In this document: positions 1 to 12,865 of the stretch, piece by piece | Layout: each line of letters starts with the position of its first letter | Numbering within the stretch: position 1 is the stretch's first letter | From: Pyricularia pennisetigena | Lineage: Eukaryota > Ascomycota > Sordariomycetes > Magnaporthales > Pyriculariaceae | Reading direction: 5' to 3' | NCBI RefSeq assembly: GCF_004337985.1 | Contig: NW_021940920.1 | Coordinates: forward strand, 1,100,549-1,164,548 | Length of the DNA: 64,000 nt | Notes under the pieces: model-generated | What the model was told of the DNA's origin: nothing | The model's database searches: none | Seen by the model: the letters and a program-made list of their open reading frames with translations, nothing else | Made by a program: the position numbers and the translations under genes

Positions 1-2
1 TA

Positions 3-257
3 CCTTTTGGACCAGGTGCCTGTCTCGCAACGGAAACTGTTGATCAGTTCCCAGTACTTCGGGAAACCCGCGCCATTCGACCTCTTTGGCAATCCGTTTT
101 GGCCCACTTTCCCCTCCCGTTCGATAAGGGTGCAAGGGTCGGCAGCTTCCATGTCACCGAGTATTCTGTGGGGACGACCGTCAATGCAGTAAGCCAGAAC
201 TCCTTGGCTCATGTCCAGGATCAGCTGACCGGTCTACAATATTTGCTGGTGCGATAG
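3..257 (+). CDS. possible 3' end of an unknown gene (5' partial)
   Basis: A frame is open from the left edge of the window to a TAG at 255-257, giving 84 residues that lack a start and would continue a gene outside the window. The text has ordinary protein character (for example FHVTEYSVGTTVNAV near the middle) but I recognise no family. The opposite strand is also open through most of the same stretch, so the strand is not secure. No function is proposed. Confidence 0.25.
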   Translation, partial: PFGPGACLATETVDQFPVLRETRAIRPLWQSVLAHFPLPFDKGARVGSFHVTEYSVGTTVNAVSQNSLAHVQDQLTGLQYLLVR

Positions 258-1767
258 GTTTTGTTAGAATGAGGCCTCTCGGCCTGGACATTTCTTAAAA
301 CAATCACGACTAATTCCTGTTCATCGATATCTTCGCCGATTGCTGCCCTTGGGGAAAGAAGTTTGTGTAGTTCTATAATATGTACCGAAAGCTTTGTAGG
401 CCGCTTTTTAGAATATTTCACTGTGAATGAAATCTTCGTTGGCTTTCCTTTTAAGCAAGCATGTATCGCATATGACGGTATTTTTGGCCAGTGTATGAGA
501 GTCATGAAACTGAACATTATCATCAAACGCTCAATCAAATTTTCCCGTTGGCTCGTTGTCGGAAACAACGGTCCGCTGCAGGACTAGGACTGGAAGCAAT
601 AGCCAAGGAGCACTGCAGCTGTCGAGCTTGCTGGTCGGGTCGAACGAGTTGAGAATGAGGACCTGAAGCTGGGAGCAGTTTTGTATGTAAGTAAAGGAGC
701 GAGAAAACCAAGACGCCAATTGTGTTATTCAACTACCCATTTCGGGCAGACCGCAACTCGCCGCTTTTGATGTTCCGAGTGGCATTTGGGCCGCAGGAAC
801 ACGCGGCAGGTTGAAGTCGCGTTCTTCCTATTTCTCGCCCACTATTGGATTTGTTCAGCGTTGGCTCACTGAAATGGTATTGGCGCAAAACTCGGCCTGC
901 AGTGCCTTGCTTTCTCCGTCCAGTTCCTAAGCTGCCTGTCTTTTTTCGCGCGTCTAAATTCAATGGCACCACCCACCCACCATTCTCATCCGCTGAACTC
1001 ATTATTTGTTAGATGCAACCGCCAGCTAAAACCTCCCTCTAAACTGCGCCCCCTTATAAACGGACGCGTCACTGTTTGTTTGGTGTGGGTGGCTATGGTG
1101 CCCGCTATCACTGGCCTACCGGTTATTATCAGCATGACTTTGGTATCAAGGTGCATATCCTTCCGCAGCAGAGAGTGTGTAGGTTAGGCTATAGGGGGGT
1201 GAAGCGGGACAATAAGGCGTCAATGGCCATTGGTGGTGTTTCAGCAGCACTGGGTAGATGACCGAGACGTCGCCCACCCAGTCGCTCGAAGAACTGAAAG
1301 ATATCCTTTGATTTCTTTTTTTTTGCTCTTATCAACGCAATTAAGCTGAGATGGGTTTTTTTCCTCTCGAGGATTGAAGCAAAAAAATTCAACTGGCATC
1401 GTTGCGGTCGTTGGATCAAGTCGGATTGTGGTGAATGCCCAGGATGGCTATACCTCCTTGGCATGTATTTGGCAAGTAAGTGAACCACCAACAACTTTCC
1501 AAAACCTGCCAGGGCAGTGCAACCTCAAACACGAGAGAATGGGTGTAAGTTTCTTGGTTGCCTCACTGATGGCCTGCCCGATCATGTTCTTATCTCCACC
1601 TCCCAACTATCTTGCACAAGTGAGCAAACGAGGCTATTAATCAACCGTATAAAATGAAGCTATGATTTCCCTCATGTGAATGCTTGTGGCTTGCAGTATA
1701 CGGACAAATCTGATCCCAGACTTTGTTTTCATCCAACTGTCATCAACCAACACAATACACCGGAGAT
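258..1767. other. intergenic, no gene recognised
   Basis: Short ORFs only. The plus-strand ORF at about 1374-1640 lacks recognisable motifs and probably belongs to the leader of the next gene. I see no RNA gene and no transposon ends. Confidence 0.4.
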
Positions 1768-3117
1768 ATGCCTACCATAAAGAAGTTCTGCCCGTCCGAT
1801 TTCGTATCCTTTTACGAATTCGACCCGGCCTCGGATAGGAGATGCATATATCTTACACAAAAGAAGTTCAGGTGTAAGCTTTCCTGTCACCAGGAGGACA
1901 GAGACAGAGCCTGCAAGCTCTACATCAGGTTCACCACCACCGATGAGCTCCCTGACCTGGAGCAGGTCCAGGAGTACGCAAAGCTCAACTGCTGTAGAGG
2001 CAAGCGAATTTGGCACCAGGACCGCATAGAAGACCAGGGAAATCTAGTACCACTGGCGGAGAGGTGGCTGGACGAGATTCGACTGCGGATGGGCGAAAAG
2101 ACCGTCCAACACGCGGCACGGACAGCGTCGATAACCACCAACAACGGCATTGCCCAAGCTCAGGCTGCATCCCCATCGAGCGCCACCAATCCCAGCAGCC
2201 CTGCGCCTCCACAGTCCACACCACGATACAATCTCCGCAGCCGCCAGGTGGCCGGATCTGCAGGACAGTCCAGCGGTCCGGCTGCTCCCCCCAAGTTTGC
2301 CGAATATGACACCGAACCCACGGATGATGTCGCCTCCGCTTTCCGCCGGCCGCTAGGAAAGCGTCGGGACTGGGAATGCGGATGGGTGTACGCTTTCGAC
2401 CGCTCCTCGACGCCAGGCCATGTTAAAATCGGCTGGACGGCGAGATCGGTCGTCAAACGCCTTGAGAGTTGGGCCAAATGCGGGTGTCCGCCGCGGCTTG
2501 TGCACAGCACCGACGCCATCCCGCACGCCCATCGCGCCGAAGCCCTCGTCCACTGCGAACTGGCGCGGGAGAGGCGTAAGGAGCGAGGGTGCCAGTCCTG
2601 CGGCGGGACGCATATAGAGTGGTTCGAGGTCAGCCGCGAGAGGGCGACGCAGGTTATCAAAAACTGGGCCACAATATTTTCAACGAATCCGTATGATGGG
2701 GATGGAAAATTGAAGGAAGTTTGGGTCCGCGTTATCGGCGGTGTTGTCAAGGATGGCGAAGCGATGAATGCAGAGGCGTTGTTGGCTCGCTACGCGTTGC
2801 TGTCTGCCAGGGGGGCCTCAGTCTTGACTCCCGCGCAGGACGTCAAGGCTGCATCCCCGCCGCGGTCAGCCCCCGCGAAAACTCCCGCGATGCCCCGTCA
2901 AGCGCACCCAGCTGGTTGTGAACCTGATATATCCCGCGGGGAGCGTGGTCTGGACGCATCGGTTGAAGCAGCCGCTCTGAAATGTGTGTTGAACCAGTTG
3001 TCGCTGGAGCTGTTGAAGCTGATCCAGGCGCAAATTGTGCTTTCGCCGCCCTTACCACGCCTGGAGCAGGTTCGGCCGCCTTCTAAAGTTTTGGAAACCC
3101 CAATACTTGCTACATAA
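1768..3117 (+). CDS. T5orf172 / GIY-YIG-like domain protein
   Basis: Intronless ORF of 449 residues from the first ATG (MPTIKKFC...); the frame is open upstream to 1723 but only from a TTG. The N-terminal 110 residues are Cys-rich (RCIYLT, KFRCKL, LNCCRG), like the front of fungal DUF1766/T5orf172 proteins. Residues 130-195 are a Ser/Pro-rich linker. Residues about 203-300 carry the T5orf172 fold, a GIY-YIG nuclease relative: GWVYAF, then HVKIGWT, with a Cys-x-x-Cys (CQSCGG) before HIEWFEV. The last 100 residues are low-complexity, ending in a short Leu-rich helix. The family includes a meiotically upregulated fission yeast protein and phage homologues, and no substrate is established for the fungal members. 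DNA binding or nuclease activity is inference from the fold. It has no functional link with its neighbours. Confidence 0.8.
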   Translation: MPTIKKFCPSDFVSFYEFDPASDRRCIYLTQKKFRCKLSCHQEDRDRACKLYIRFTTTDELPDLEQVQEYAKLNCCRGKRIWHQDRIEDQGNLVPLAERWLDEIRLRMGEKTVQHAARTASITTNNGIAQAQAASPSSATNPSSPAPPQSTPRYNLRSRQVAGSAGQSSGPAAPPKFAEYDTEPTDDVASAFRRPLGKRRDWECGWVYAFDRSSTPGHVKIGWTARSVVKRLESWAKCGCPPRLVHSTDAIPHAHRAEALVHCELARERRKERGCQSCGGTHIEWFEVSRERATQVIKNWATIFSTNPYDGDGKLKEVWVRVIGGVVKDGEAMNAEALLARYALLSARGASVLTPAQDVKAASPPRSAPAKTPAMPRQAHPAGCEPDISRGERGLDASVEAAALKCVLNQLSLELLKLIQAQIVLSPPLPRLEQVRPPSKVLETPILAT

Positions 3118-5446
3118 GGTTAGAAACTAAAATAAATAAAAAAAAAAATGCATTAGTTTTTCCAGTGATTTTTATTCACTACTAAGCGACTCGGCACAAA
3201 TCATCTCGAGGAACGGTACAAACGAGCGGGAAAGAAGAAAAAACTGTCAACCTTGTAATGAAAACTTGGGTTGGTGAAGGCCCCCNNNNNCGGCTATTGA
3301 TTTTGTTTGCTTGGTCCCGCAGTATGGCTTTACCATTCTGATCTGATAAATAATTATGCTGGTTCTTCGAATCGTTAACGATAACAACTTCTGCTGTCCC
3401 GAACCCAGGGGGAAATCTACCAAGTTATTGGCTACCAATACCTGGCTAGACCCGTAATATCTTGTCTTCAGAGTACCAGTAGGCTGTTGACGACGACGTA
3501 GCTCAAGGAGCTGCGTTGTTACATGCAAAAAGTGGGATCTCCAACGGGATTTGGCGGAAACCCCGCAACGGAAGCTGCAGGTCTGTGATATATGATTAGT
3601 GACGCACACGAACGTACACGTGCAGCCTGCATGAGTGGTAGGAGAGCCATGTATTCAGGTAGGGTGCGCTATCTAGGCTAACGAGCGTGGCAGCGCTTTT
3701 ATGGTGTGCCCAGCGCTGACTAAGCTCATCTGGTCATGTGATGCCAAGATCTATCTACTGCAACAATTAGACATCGGTGGCTATCGGCTCTGTGAAATGA
3801 GGCATCCGGCTTTAGGCAGGTCGTGCAAAAAGAAACGAGTGTGAAATATAAAATTGGGGGGAAACGCCTGACAAAGCGAATGAACAGAATCGGTTTCAGG
3901 ACAGAAACTGACTTTTATTGGAAAAGGCGCGGTAATTGTTTACATTTACAACAAGACTCGTCAATTAAAGCCCCTTCCCCTGGCGCCCAAGTAAGGATAT
4001 GGTCGTATAATGTAGAGTGCGGTTCGAAAGGAGAATATAATAGATGGGCATCCGGAGTTCGAGTTTATTTTCTTATACGAGCCTGAAAGCCCTCTAGACT
4101 AGAGGCTATTCTAGGCTGGGTTTGCCGTCATTTCAGGAGCTTTTAAAACCCTTTCATACCGGCGAGTACTATCCCTGCGTATCCCCCCCGGGCGTCGGAA
4201 CGTCAAAATCAAGCTTTGTTCCAAGCTAACTCTCAAGTCGATAGTCACCCTGCAATCATTCGTTTTACCTTGTAGCAATTGTCTCACGGCGATCCGGCTC
4301 TCGCAGGACCATTGGGGAAGCGCACCGCAGCGCAACTGCGTTCGTTCCCGCCCTTTTTTCCCTTGCCGAGAACCGCCTCGGTCTTCAACGGGATCATCAT
4401 CCATGTGGTCTACACCCTCCTGGTGGTTATGCGATTTCTCCAGTTTCCGCACAGGGGTTGTGGGCACTTACATATTCTCCAATCTTTTGCCGTGTATCGT
4501 TGTCGCCAACAACAAACTTCAACTCTTGAGCTTCTTGGGTGACCCTTGTTAGCACACTGTATGGTTTTCTTTTTGCATCTGAATGTGGACAAATCCATGG
4601 GGTTTTGCTGTCGAGGCTTGTCAGGAGCGTCTGGTATATTGTCATGCATGGTGGGAAAGCGACTGTTTTGAAATAGTATCCATTTCAATTTTTGACTTTC
4701 TTCGTCTGTGGTTGGGATCACAGTCTGCCTGATCAATAAATCAAACCCATCTGATCTTGGATAAAGACGACAACCAATAACAAAGTATCCATGACCGTGC
4801 CCATATCAATAGGAGCTATCTATGCCTCCCTCAAGTCACCACAATGCAGACCAAAAAGGTTCAAACCGAGCGACGAGCGAGCGTGTCGCGCTTCGTGAAT
4901 CGAATCTTTTCCGATGCGGTCCGGGAATTGCAACGACTAGGGCAGACGGGTATCTGTGTTGTTCACATCAGACTTTCCACATTGCCGGGTTTCCGAGTCA
5001 GTTGGTTGACGAGTATCCTGTGGTAGTCCTGACTTTGGCTTTGGGGTCCAGGCACACATAAAAATGATTGGTAGTCTTTGAGCCTCATATTTGGGGGTCG
5101 TGATTCCTTAACAGACGGGACTACGAACGGCTGAGCCTGAACCAGATGCTTTTGATTGGATGGCGGTTGGAACGACGGGTTTGCGACGCATAGCTGATGA
5201 GAGACAGACGCTCATCGACGGTCCAACCATTATCATCAATATTGGGTCTCATAGTCAGTATTGCGCTACAGGCTGATTTCGATCATGTCCCGCAAACAAA
5301 CATCCTCAAAGGAGGTGGGATATTTATATAATATGCCAAAATAGTTAGCAGCAGACGCTATCATTAAAATCATCACCACGTTTCTCTTGATCGTGCCCTC
5401 CACCATTTATTCAACATTCATTCTCATAACTTCCAGTGCTTCGTCT
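3118..5446. other. intergenic with a 5-base N run
   Basis: Holds a small assembly gap at 3286-3290, a perfect 15-base palindrome at 4091-4105 (CCTCTAGACTAGAGG), and several ORFs of 60-120 codons on both strands (for example 4111-4467 and 4410-4736, minus) with no family signature or signal peptide. The stretch just before 5447 is the 3' flank of glucokinase. Confidence 0.4.
3286..3290. other. assembly gap (5 N)
   Basis: Five-base N run after a C5 stretch; probably a joined contig end. Confidence 0.98.
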
Positions 5447-7146
5447 CTACTTCGATCCCGAAGCACTCTTTTCCATCTCGGCTGCAATCAGAGCAATGAG
5501 CGCAGCACCGACACCAGAGCCATCTTGAGTCAGCCCGATTGTGATTTGTTGAGCTCCTTTCTCACCGATGCCATCGATCACCCTTAGCGCCTCGTAGATC
5601 ATGTCGGGGAACTGAGGGTAAAACTGGAAGAGACTGCCGTCGACGCCTATGTCGATCTGCTCACCCTCCCAATCCGGGTCCGTCAGCTTGCCCGTCTTCA
5701 GGACCACGGCGGCAACAGCAACCGCCGAAAGACGGGCTGCACGTCGGCCAACCGCGGCAGATATAGCCTTGAAGGCCTGCGCATCCTCGATTGATACATC
5801 AGTGAGACCAATCTCTGAGCCGAGCTTCTTGCGAAGTGCAGCAAGATCTGCAGTGTTGTCCTCAGCGGCGTCTGACATGATGGCGCTATCGACGCCGTAT
5901 TGCGTGAACAGCGACGAAGCGCTCGAGTTTGCGTGCACCTGCTTGAAAAATTGCACCTTGTCGTTCTTGACCAAGTCCACAATGGCATGGCGCAGAATCT
6001 CACCGAGGAACATGCCCGATACCCGCTTCTCGAACATCTGGACGCCAGGATTGTTGCTTTCGCGGTCCAGGTTGATGTCCCATGGTGTGCTGGGAAGCAC
6101 GTTGAGCTGGTTGTCGAAAGACCCCCACTCGGCATTTATGATCATTTCGCCCGTTGTGTCGACGTAGTCGGTTCCTTTGAGGCCCTTCTTGATGTTCTTG
6201 TACTTCTCTATGTATGCTCCGTTGGTACCCGTTCCAAAAATGGCGCCAAGAATGGTTCCCTTTTTGCTCGGCGATGTATATGCGCGAGCCATGAGGGTAC
6301 CGACAGTGTCGTTCACCAGAGCTGCCACCTTCACAGGCAGCTTGAGCTTGTCAAGCTCGGCCTGAAGCAAGGCACAGACGTCCTTGCCGACAGTGTCATC
6401 GATGTCAAACCCCTTGGTCCACCGGATCAGGTTGCCCTTGTTAATACCAACCTGGTCGACCGGGAAGCTGAAGGTGAAACCCAGCCTGAAGACATCCTCC
6501 TCACGATATCCATTGGTGGCGCTGGTGGCCTCTCGACGGCGCCTCAGCGACTCAAAGTGATCCTCGTGGTGATCCTTAAGGAAAACCTCAATCTGCTTGG
6601 CGAGGAAGGCAAAGAGTTCCTCGGAAGTCTTGGCAACCATCAGCTCCTTTGGAATTGCGACCTTGTTGAAGTTGAGGTCGTACGTATTGTCGCCATTGAG
6701 ATGGACCGAGCAAACCCTGAAGTTTGTTCCGCCAAGATCGACCGCAAGATACAGACCCTGTCATTATTGCAGAAGTTAGACGCAGGGTCTTGTTCGACCT
6801 TGGCATATTTTGGGCTTGGTCTCTACAGGTGCGGGGAGTGCGCGGCTAAGTAGCGTGCGGCTACTTCTACGTACCTGTTCTTTGCCAGAAGGGACGGCTG
6901 CCACATACGTGGGAATTTGGCTTAAGCTGGTGCCATCCTTAGCGAGACCCTCCTCTAAATGACAGGTCGCCGATTTGTTAGCCCTGGCCTAGTCTACATA
7001 ATGGATAAAAGCCGCATAAAAAATATGCTACAGAATGGCGCCAACCTACCCATTTGGCGGAGGAACTCCTTGACTCCCTTGTTCACATCGTCGTCCGTGT
7101 ACTCGAACTGGTCGACGATGCGTTTTGTCTCTGCTGCCAAAGGCAT
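5447..7146 (-). CDS. glucokinase (hexokinase family), three exons
   Basis: Complement(join(5447..6757, 6875..6954, 7050..7146)) gives 495 residues, a normal size for a fungal glucokinase. It phosphorylates glucose with ATP in the cytosol at the entry of glycolysis. Motifs: phosphate-1 loop DLGGTNFR (66-73), sugar-binding LGFTFSFP (151-158), NDT (208-210) with catalytic Asp209, and AIFGTGTNGAYIE (about 231-243). The largest ORF alone lacks the phosphate-1 loop. Two small upstream exons restore the N-terminus: exon 1 ends CAAATGG before GTAGGT, exon 2 ends GAACAG before GTACGT, and exon 3 follows AATGACAG. The start is the first in-frame ATG of exon 1. The sequence resembles fungal GlkA-type glucokinases more than hexokinase I. 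The 5' flank has a CCAAT box on the gene's strand (about 7438-7452 region). All active-site residues are present. Confidence 0.93.
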
Positions 7147-10100
7147 CTTGAGGGGTCTCGAGGTCGGTGCAGCGGTGGGAAATGGCTGATTTTCGCAGAC
7201 AGCTGGCTCGTCGATCGTTGCTTGTGCGGCTGGCGAGTGTAACACGCGCAGGAAAGGATTCACTTCGAGCAATGTTGAGTACTGCAGCTTTGCGTCACGA
7301 AGAACAACTTGAAGACCCTAAACAGAGACGGGAGGTATTGGTTTTTAGCAAAGATAAGAAACGGAAAAAAAAACAACCTTTGGGGAAAAGGCCCGAATAT
7401 GCCGGAGAGTTCAATTGAACCTGGGAGATCAAAGTAGCGCATGCGCCAATTTAATAGCAGGACGACGTGCTATAAATGCGGGGAGATCCAGTCGCACGAG
7501 GCCAAGCTGGTGGGTGATGATGTTATGTTGACCAGGGAAGGTGGGGCAGTATTGTTGGAGGGACGAGAAAGAACCCATCCAGTAGTCGCTGCGATTACTA
7601 AGATTTGTTTCCTTGGCATGGAATTGGCTCTTGAGTAGAGGGAAATGTCGTAGTGCTGGGGCTGGGCAGGGTGGAATCAGGCACAGTAATTACATCCAGG
7701 GAAAAGGGGACAAGGAGCAGATAGCAGATATCTGAAAGAAATTTTTGAGGGCATTACTCACCACAGCTAGTATCAAAAAACCAACAGTCACAATATGAAA
7801 AATGTTTCGACTTGGTTTTTGACTCTTTGTATCCGTGTCTGCCGTTGTATCGGCCATACCGTTGCCCACCTCCATGTGAGCCATCTTAATGTCGCTCCCT
7901 GAGGTCTGATACCAACTGTAAAATATGCAGTCGGCCGCGGCGTCAATTCCCGGAACGCGCCCCAGACGATAGAGTACCAAGTCGCCTCTACAGTGTACGC
8001 GTATTGGTGGCCAGCCTTTCACGGCTGCAGGACGCTGTCGACGTGGCTTTTTCTCCCTACTGCAAGGACAGGGTTTCAGCAGTGCGCCGGAGTGTCCCTT
8101 TTTGGTGGCTTCGAATTATCGTATTAATTGGTGTATATATATATGTCCCGATAGGCGTTAGGTTGGCCGTCGCTATGTTGTGAAGAGGTACCAGAAGGAA
8201 ACGTCGACGGCAAACAGGAAAAAAAATAAAAAAATAAAGAATGTGCCGGGCTGTGTTGTGCAGAGAGGCGCACCACGTCCAGGCCGTAAATCCCGGAATG
8301 GTTCGATCGCTCGAGCGGCACGGCTAGGCGAAGAGCATGCAGCTTAACAGCACAGGAACACAATGTTTGACTGTGCTCTTGCAAAATTATGATTACTGTA
8401 GTTAAGGAAGAAGTGCGAATGCAAGATGACAGTAAAAAATAAATAAATAACAAGATAGTAAATGGCGGAGAGAAAGAACTTGGATCGCTCAGGCTTCACC
8501 GACACAATTGCTGCAATCTCTGGTTCCCAGGTTGCCGACACCTTGTCTCCTCCCTGGTCTGACGCAGTAAAAAGTGGCGGGAAAGATCAAGATCGAAGAG
8601 GGGAAAGGGGGATGACGAAGGAATTCTACCAGGGGTAATTTGGGGCAATGTAACGGGAGCTTCGTTTGGAATATCAGCGAAACAATGACACAATCTCCAG
8701 TGCTGAGGATTGACAGAATGCAAGTCAATAGGAAGAAGAAAGAGAAAAGTTTCTGTCTTGTGTCTATCTTCGGAGGTTTATCGCTCGCTTGGCTCAGGCC
8801 TCTGACGAAAGCCTTCGCCATTTTCTTGTTGGGGGAAAAATAACAATCCAATCTGCGCTGTGGGGTCGTCATCTCCTCATTTAAAGGCGCCGCCAGCTTG
8901 GATCCAGTGAGACAAGATCGTCCGTTTACCATCAATGCCTCCTCTCCAATACCCAATATCGCTTGACAACGCACGTCAGGCATGCTCCAGTTCGGTTCCC
9001 CGCGTTCTCCATCGGAGCAAGGCGTAATCATTCAGACGCCACGATCAAAACCCAATTGCCAATTGTTCACTACGGAGCAGACCCGGGAAATTCCCTGGGT
9101 GGAGTTAGGAGCTGAGCGCCCGTCAATCCGATGTGTCTACTCATATTACTCGCAGTCTGGGGGGTTTGAAACGTGTATGGAGGCACTTGACGATTTCCAC
9201 GTTGTCTAAGTCGAGGTTCAACACAGAAAGCGAAGGATTAGTTCGTCTTTGTTGTTCAATCACATCCGTAGGGTTGCAGTTTCAATAATTGCGCATAAAC
9301 AATTGTTTTGAGATATATTAGATCACGTGGCACCCCTGAATCTAATTGGAGCTTATTTGGTACATATCAGTGCATCATCGAAGGTTATGCATGTCCGAGG
9401 CCAGCCGCGAACCTGGTAATTTGGATATTGGTTCAAATTCTGTTGGCTCTTTTTGTAAACCCAGAACATTGCCATGCTCTTCAGGGAAATCGATACATTT
9501 TCTACGCTTCAAAATCTGCAGGAGTCGAAAAGTTTGAAACAAGACCCCATGCGTGTAGGCGACTCCATGTAGGGGCCGCCTTGAGGTCAAAATATCAAAC
9601 TAACAGTCGGGGTCTCGACACTTGATTATTTTATATTTTCATGCCTTAGACGAGATAGCTCTGAAAAAAAAAAAAAAAAAAAAAAAAAACGCCGACACCC
9701 TTACCGAGGAAGAAGACATGCAAGTGAATATACATGTAACTATATTTATGACAATAACGAAGGCACCGACTCGAGGTGGATGTACAAAACGCAACAAGGG
9801 TGCACTACAGTAGAACATCTCTTGATTATGCTTCGCCAAAACTGATGATCTTCCAGGTTTGCCTAGGTAGGTTATGAGTGCATTAGCATATGAGAAAATA
9901 AGGTGAGTGTTGCGTGTCTGACTAGTAATGACAAGAGTACAATAATATACTGTCGCCTCCAGCCCTAATTGAGCTCAAGGCAAATTCCGTGGTCATCAGC
10001 CGAGCCGTTTGTCGGACGTTGGACTAGTTTGCGAAGGTGTCAGGTTCCTATCACAAGCTGCCATCCTGCCGCATAAAATAAGTCGTTCAGGGACGAGTAA

Positions 10101-12865
10101 GGATTCCGTAGCATGGCGAGTTTCAGCAACCAAAGAAACCGTGGCTCTTCATGCCAAGATAGGTACCTCAACTTGGTAGTCTTGTCCCATCCCCACCGAG
10201 TTGAGGCTCGGGTCGATCCGGTAACTTAATGATTGTTGCACTGACTTGAGCCTTTTCGTGAATTTGTATTCCTAGTTCCTGTTTTGCTATGCAGTTTACT
10301 TTTTTTTTTTTCTTATGACAAAGAGTTACAGAGAAATGCTCTCGAACCCTCGAGGCTCGCTAGGATCCGTATGCGGGGCTACAAGTGCGGCTGAGTAGCA
10401 CCACCGCCTCAATGACATCGAACGCTGGTAGCCCGCAATTGCTCTTGGAAGGACTTGCGCGCTCAGCCACGGGGACAAAAGTCCTACGGACCAGGGTATT
10501 GGATCCAGGGCAAAAGTCCTGGATTGGGGTTATCAGGGGACAGGGCCTTGAGGGCCCATGCACGGGCACATTTCGGGACCCGGGCCCCGCAATTAGCCAC
10601 CATCGCGACGTATGTCTGGGGTGTGCTCTGGCCTCGTTCCTTCGCGCAAAGAATGAATGGTTCCGACCCCACCAAATTGGCGATGCTGACTGTAAGCGGT
10701 TGATTGATAATTGTACGAAAGATATCCATATGTTTCAGTGATTTGCTTTCGGCATTCTATATTCCTCCTTGACATTGGAAGGATTTAATGGAAGACCACC
10801 TATGCTATACGGAGCGAGTGCATAACTGGCCCTAGTACTCATACATTTCTAAAGTAAGGTACATTTACCAACATTTCTATGCTTCTTGAGTAAGCTGAGG
10901 ATTGCTTTGCTACACAAGGCCCCCAACCCCAAATGTACTATCAAAAGATTTTCCGCTGCAGGTTACAAATTAGGTGTCTATATATAATAACATATATTTA
11001 CTACCGAGGTATGCAGCGGTTACTAGTCTAGATCAGACTTAATTTTGTCGAATGACGGTTGACAGAGACAAGCTTGATCACTACTGATGACGGCCTAAGA
11101 CCCTCATCGATCTAAACAGGCAAAGAGGTAACGGCAAGATAATGTAAAATTCTTCACACCCATTGAGTTCCTGAATGGGATCCCTTTGACAAAAACGGAA
11201 CGACGGATTAGTGAGCCAGGACGGATGTTTAGGGAGCCATTGGTCAATCTTTGTTCGATTATGCCCGTCATTCCTGTCATCACGTTTCTTAGCTATTGAC
11301 TTGCGCCAACGTCAGCTTGTCATCTTCACCTTCTGCCTCAAAGAACGTTTTCACACGACACAATCCAAGCAACTGAGCCTACAGAGTAACTCCCCTCGAG
11401 GGAAACAAAATTTCCTTCAGTCAACCTGCTCTTGACTTGCTCGCGCACTTCCTCACTGCCATAAATGCGATCTAATGACTTCCATAACCTCTCAAGCTGC
11501 CGACGCTAACATCTCGATCCCGACCCCACCTCGTTCCGGCACCTCAGCCTTACCAGCAGTCAGCTGCGCTGCACGTACATTGAAGCTACGTGACGTTTTT
11601 GGTTCCCGTCCATCGACAGAAGCAAAATTTGGATTTATCAATTAGCGCTACTGGAAACCACTAGCTTTCTTTTGGCAAAACATAAATAAAGGGAGCTCAT
11701 CCCCGTTGGGAGCCGACAAGACACGAGAAAACGGAAGATTTCTGCGGAAGTCGGAACAGGATTGACCAGCCAGGGAAGGAGCTTGATTGCTCATCAAGCA
11801 GTTCCAAAGAGGTGATCCTTCAAGTCGAACAAGAGTCAGATTCAGAAAGTGGAGATTCGTGCACGGCTGTGCCAGCGGGGCCCCCCACTAGCATTTCCAT
11901 CCAATAGAACGGCCCTCCTGGAGCTGTCACGACATTTTCGTTGGGTGCTGCCCGTGCTGTGCCGGAAGATAAGGTACGGATGGTACAGCCCCCTTCCTGG
12001 TAGTGGAGGTACACCGGCCCGCCTCCAGCTGTTTGCTGCCCTGGGCTCCAGCGATAGTCGTCCTGGGCTCTGAGAATAATAAGGGTGCTTGCTTGTCTGC
12101 GTGCAGCACCAAAGAGCACCATCTCACGTAGGACTCGGGAGAGCTCCGCATCTCCTCGCCTCACAACTCGGAGTCGCATTTGACAGAGTCGGCCCACTAA
12201 TCGAAAAGGCAAAAAACAACAGGTCTTTCGCTAAATGTTAACTCTTCGCTGACATTCAGACACGCCAATTGTGGACTGATTGTTTCACTGATTGGAATTG
12301 CTGTCGCTCGCCCCTCCCCCTCATTACCTAACACTAGATAGGTAGGCAATTGTTTTTTTGCCGCCCGGCTGTTGCTTGCTATTATTGCTCGCTCTGCCGC
12401 GCATTTTTGCTTATGATAGATCCACCACAGCCTGCCCTGCGTCTGGAATACCAGCCCGCCCAGTCCTGCCCGACCTTTCCCCGCCGTGTTCCCCGTCAAA
12501 GTCCTGCCATTTGCCACGGGTCTACTGCCTGCCTCAATTCGACGTTTGTCCAGGACACCCAAGGTGCAGTCGGTGTGGTAGTGCCGCAGCCCCGACGATC
12601 CTCAGGTTGACTCGAGTCGACAGAGCGACGTCCTGGTCTGGTCCTGCGTCGGCCTGGTCCCTTGTCGTCGAGCCGTCTTAAGTCAACGCAACCCGGTACC
12701 ACGCTTGGTGGTCTCCATTTCTCAAAACCGAATCGGCCCCTCCCTCCTCGTCTGTGCTGGGCGTGCTGACACAACCTAAATCTTGCCTGACCCCCCCTTC
12801 GACCTGGGCCCTCGTAACATTCCTGCCACTACCCTCGACAAGCGCACGCCACTTGTTCATTCCAT
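7147..12865. other. long intergenic region, no gene recognised
   Basis: About 5.7 kb between divergently transcribed glucokinase (minus) and the Hsp70-like gene (plus). It holds a 26-base A run at 9664-9689, a CTAGTCTAG site at 11023-11031, and many unconvincing ORFs; the longest is 180 codons at 8489-9031, minus, with no motif and low-complexity stretches. The last roughly 600 bases are pyrimidine-rich and are probably the promoter and leader of the Hsp70-like gene. No tRNA or transposon was recognised. Confidence 0.4.
9664..9689. repeat. poly-A tract (26 bases)
   Basis: Uninterrupted A run in intergenic DNA; it may be the relic of a retroposed poly-A tail, but no source sequence or target duplication was recognised next to it. 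Confidence 0.9.

Noticed and set aside
1374..1640. 88-codon ORF before the T5orf172 gene, considered as an upstream exon
   Set aside because: Splice sites can be drawn, but the T5orf172 N-terminus already looks complete from 1768 and the ORF has no family signature.
5900..6853. 317-codon plus-strand ORF opposite glucokinase
   Set aside because: It is the antisense shadow of the glucokinase exons; no domain, and the minus strand carries all kinase motifs.
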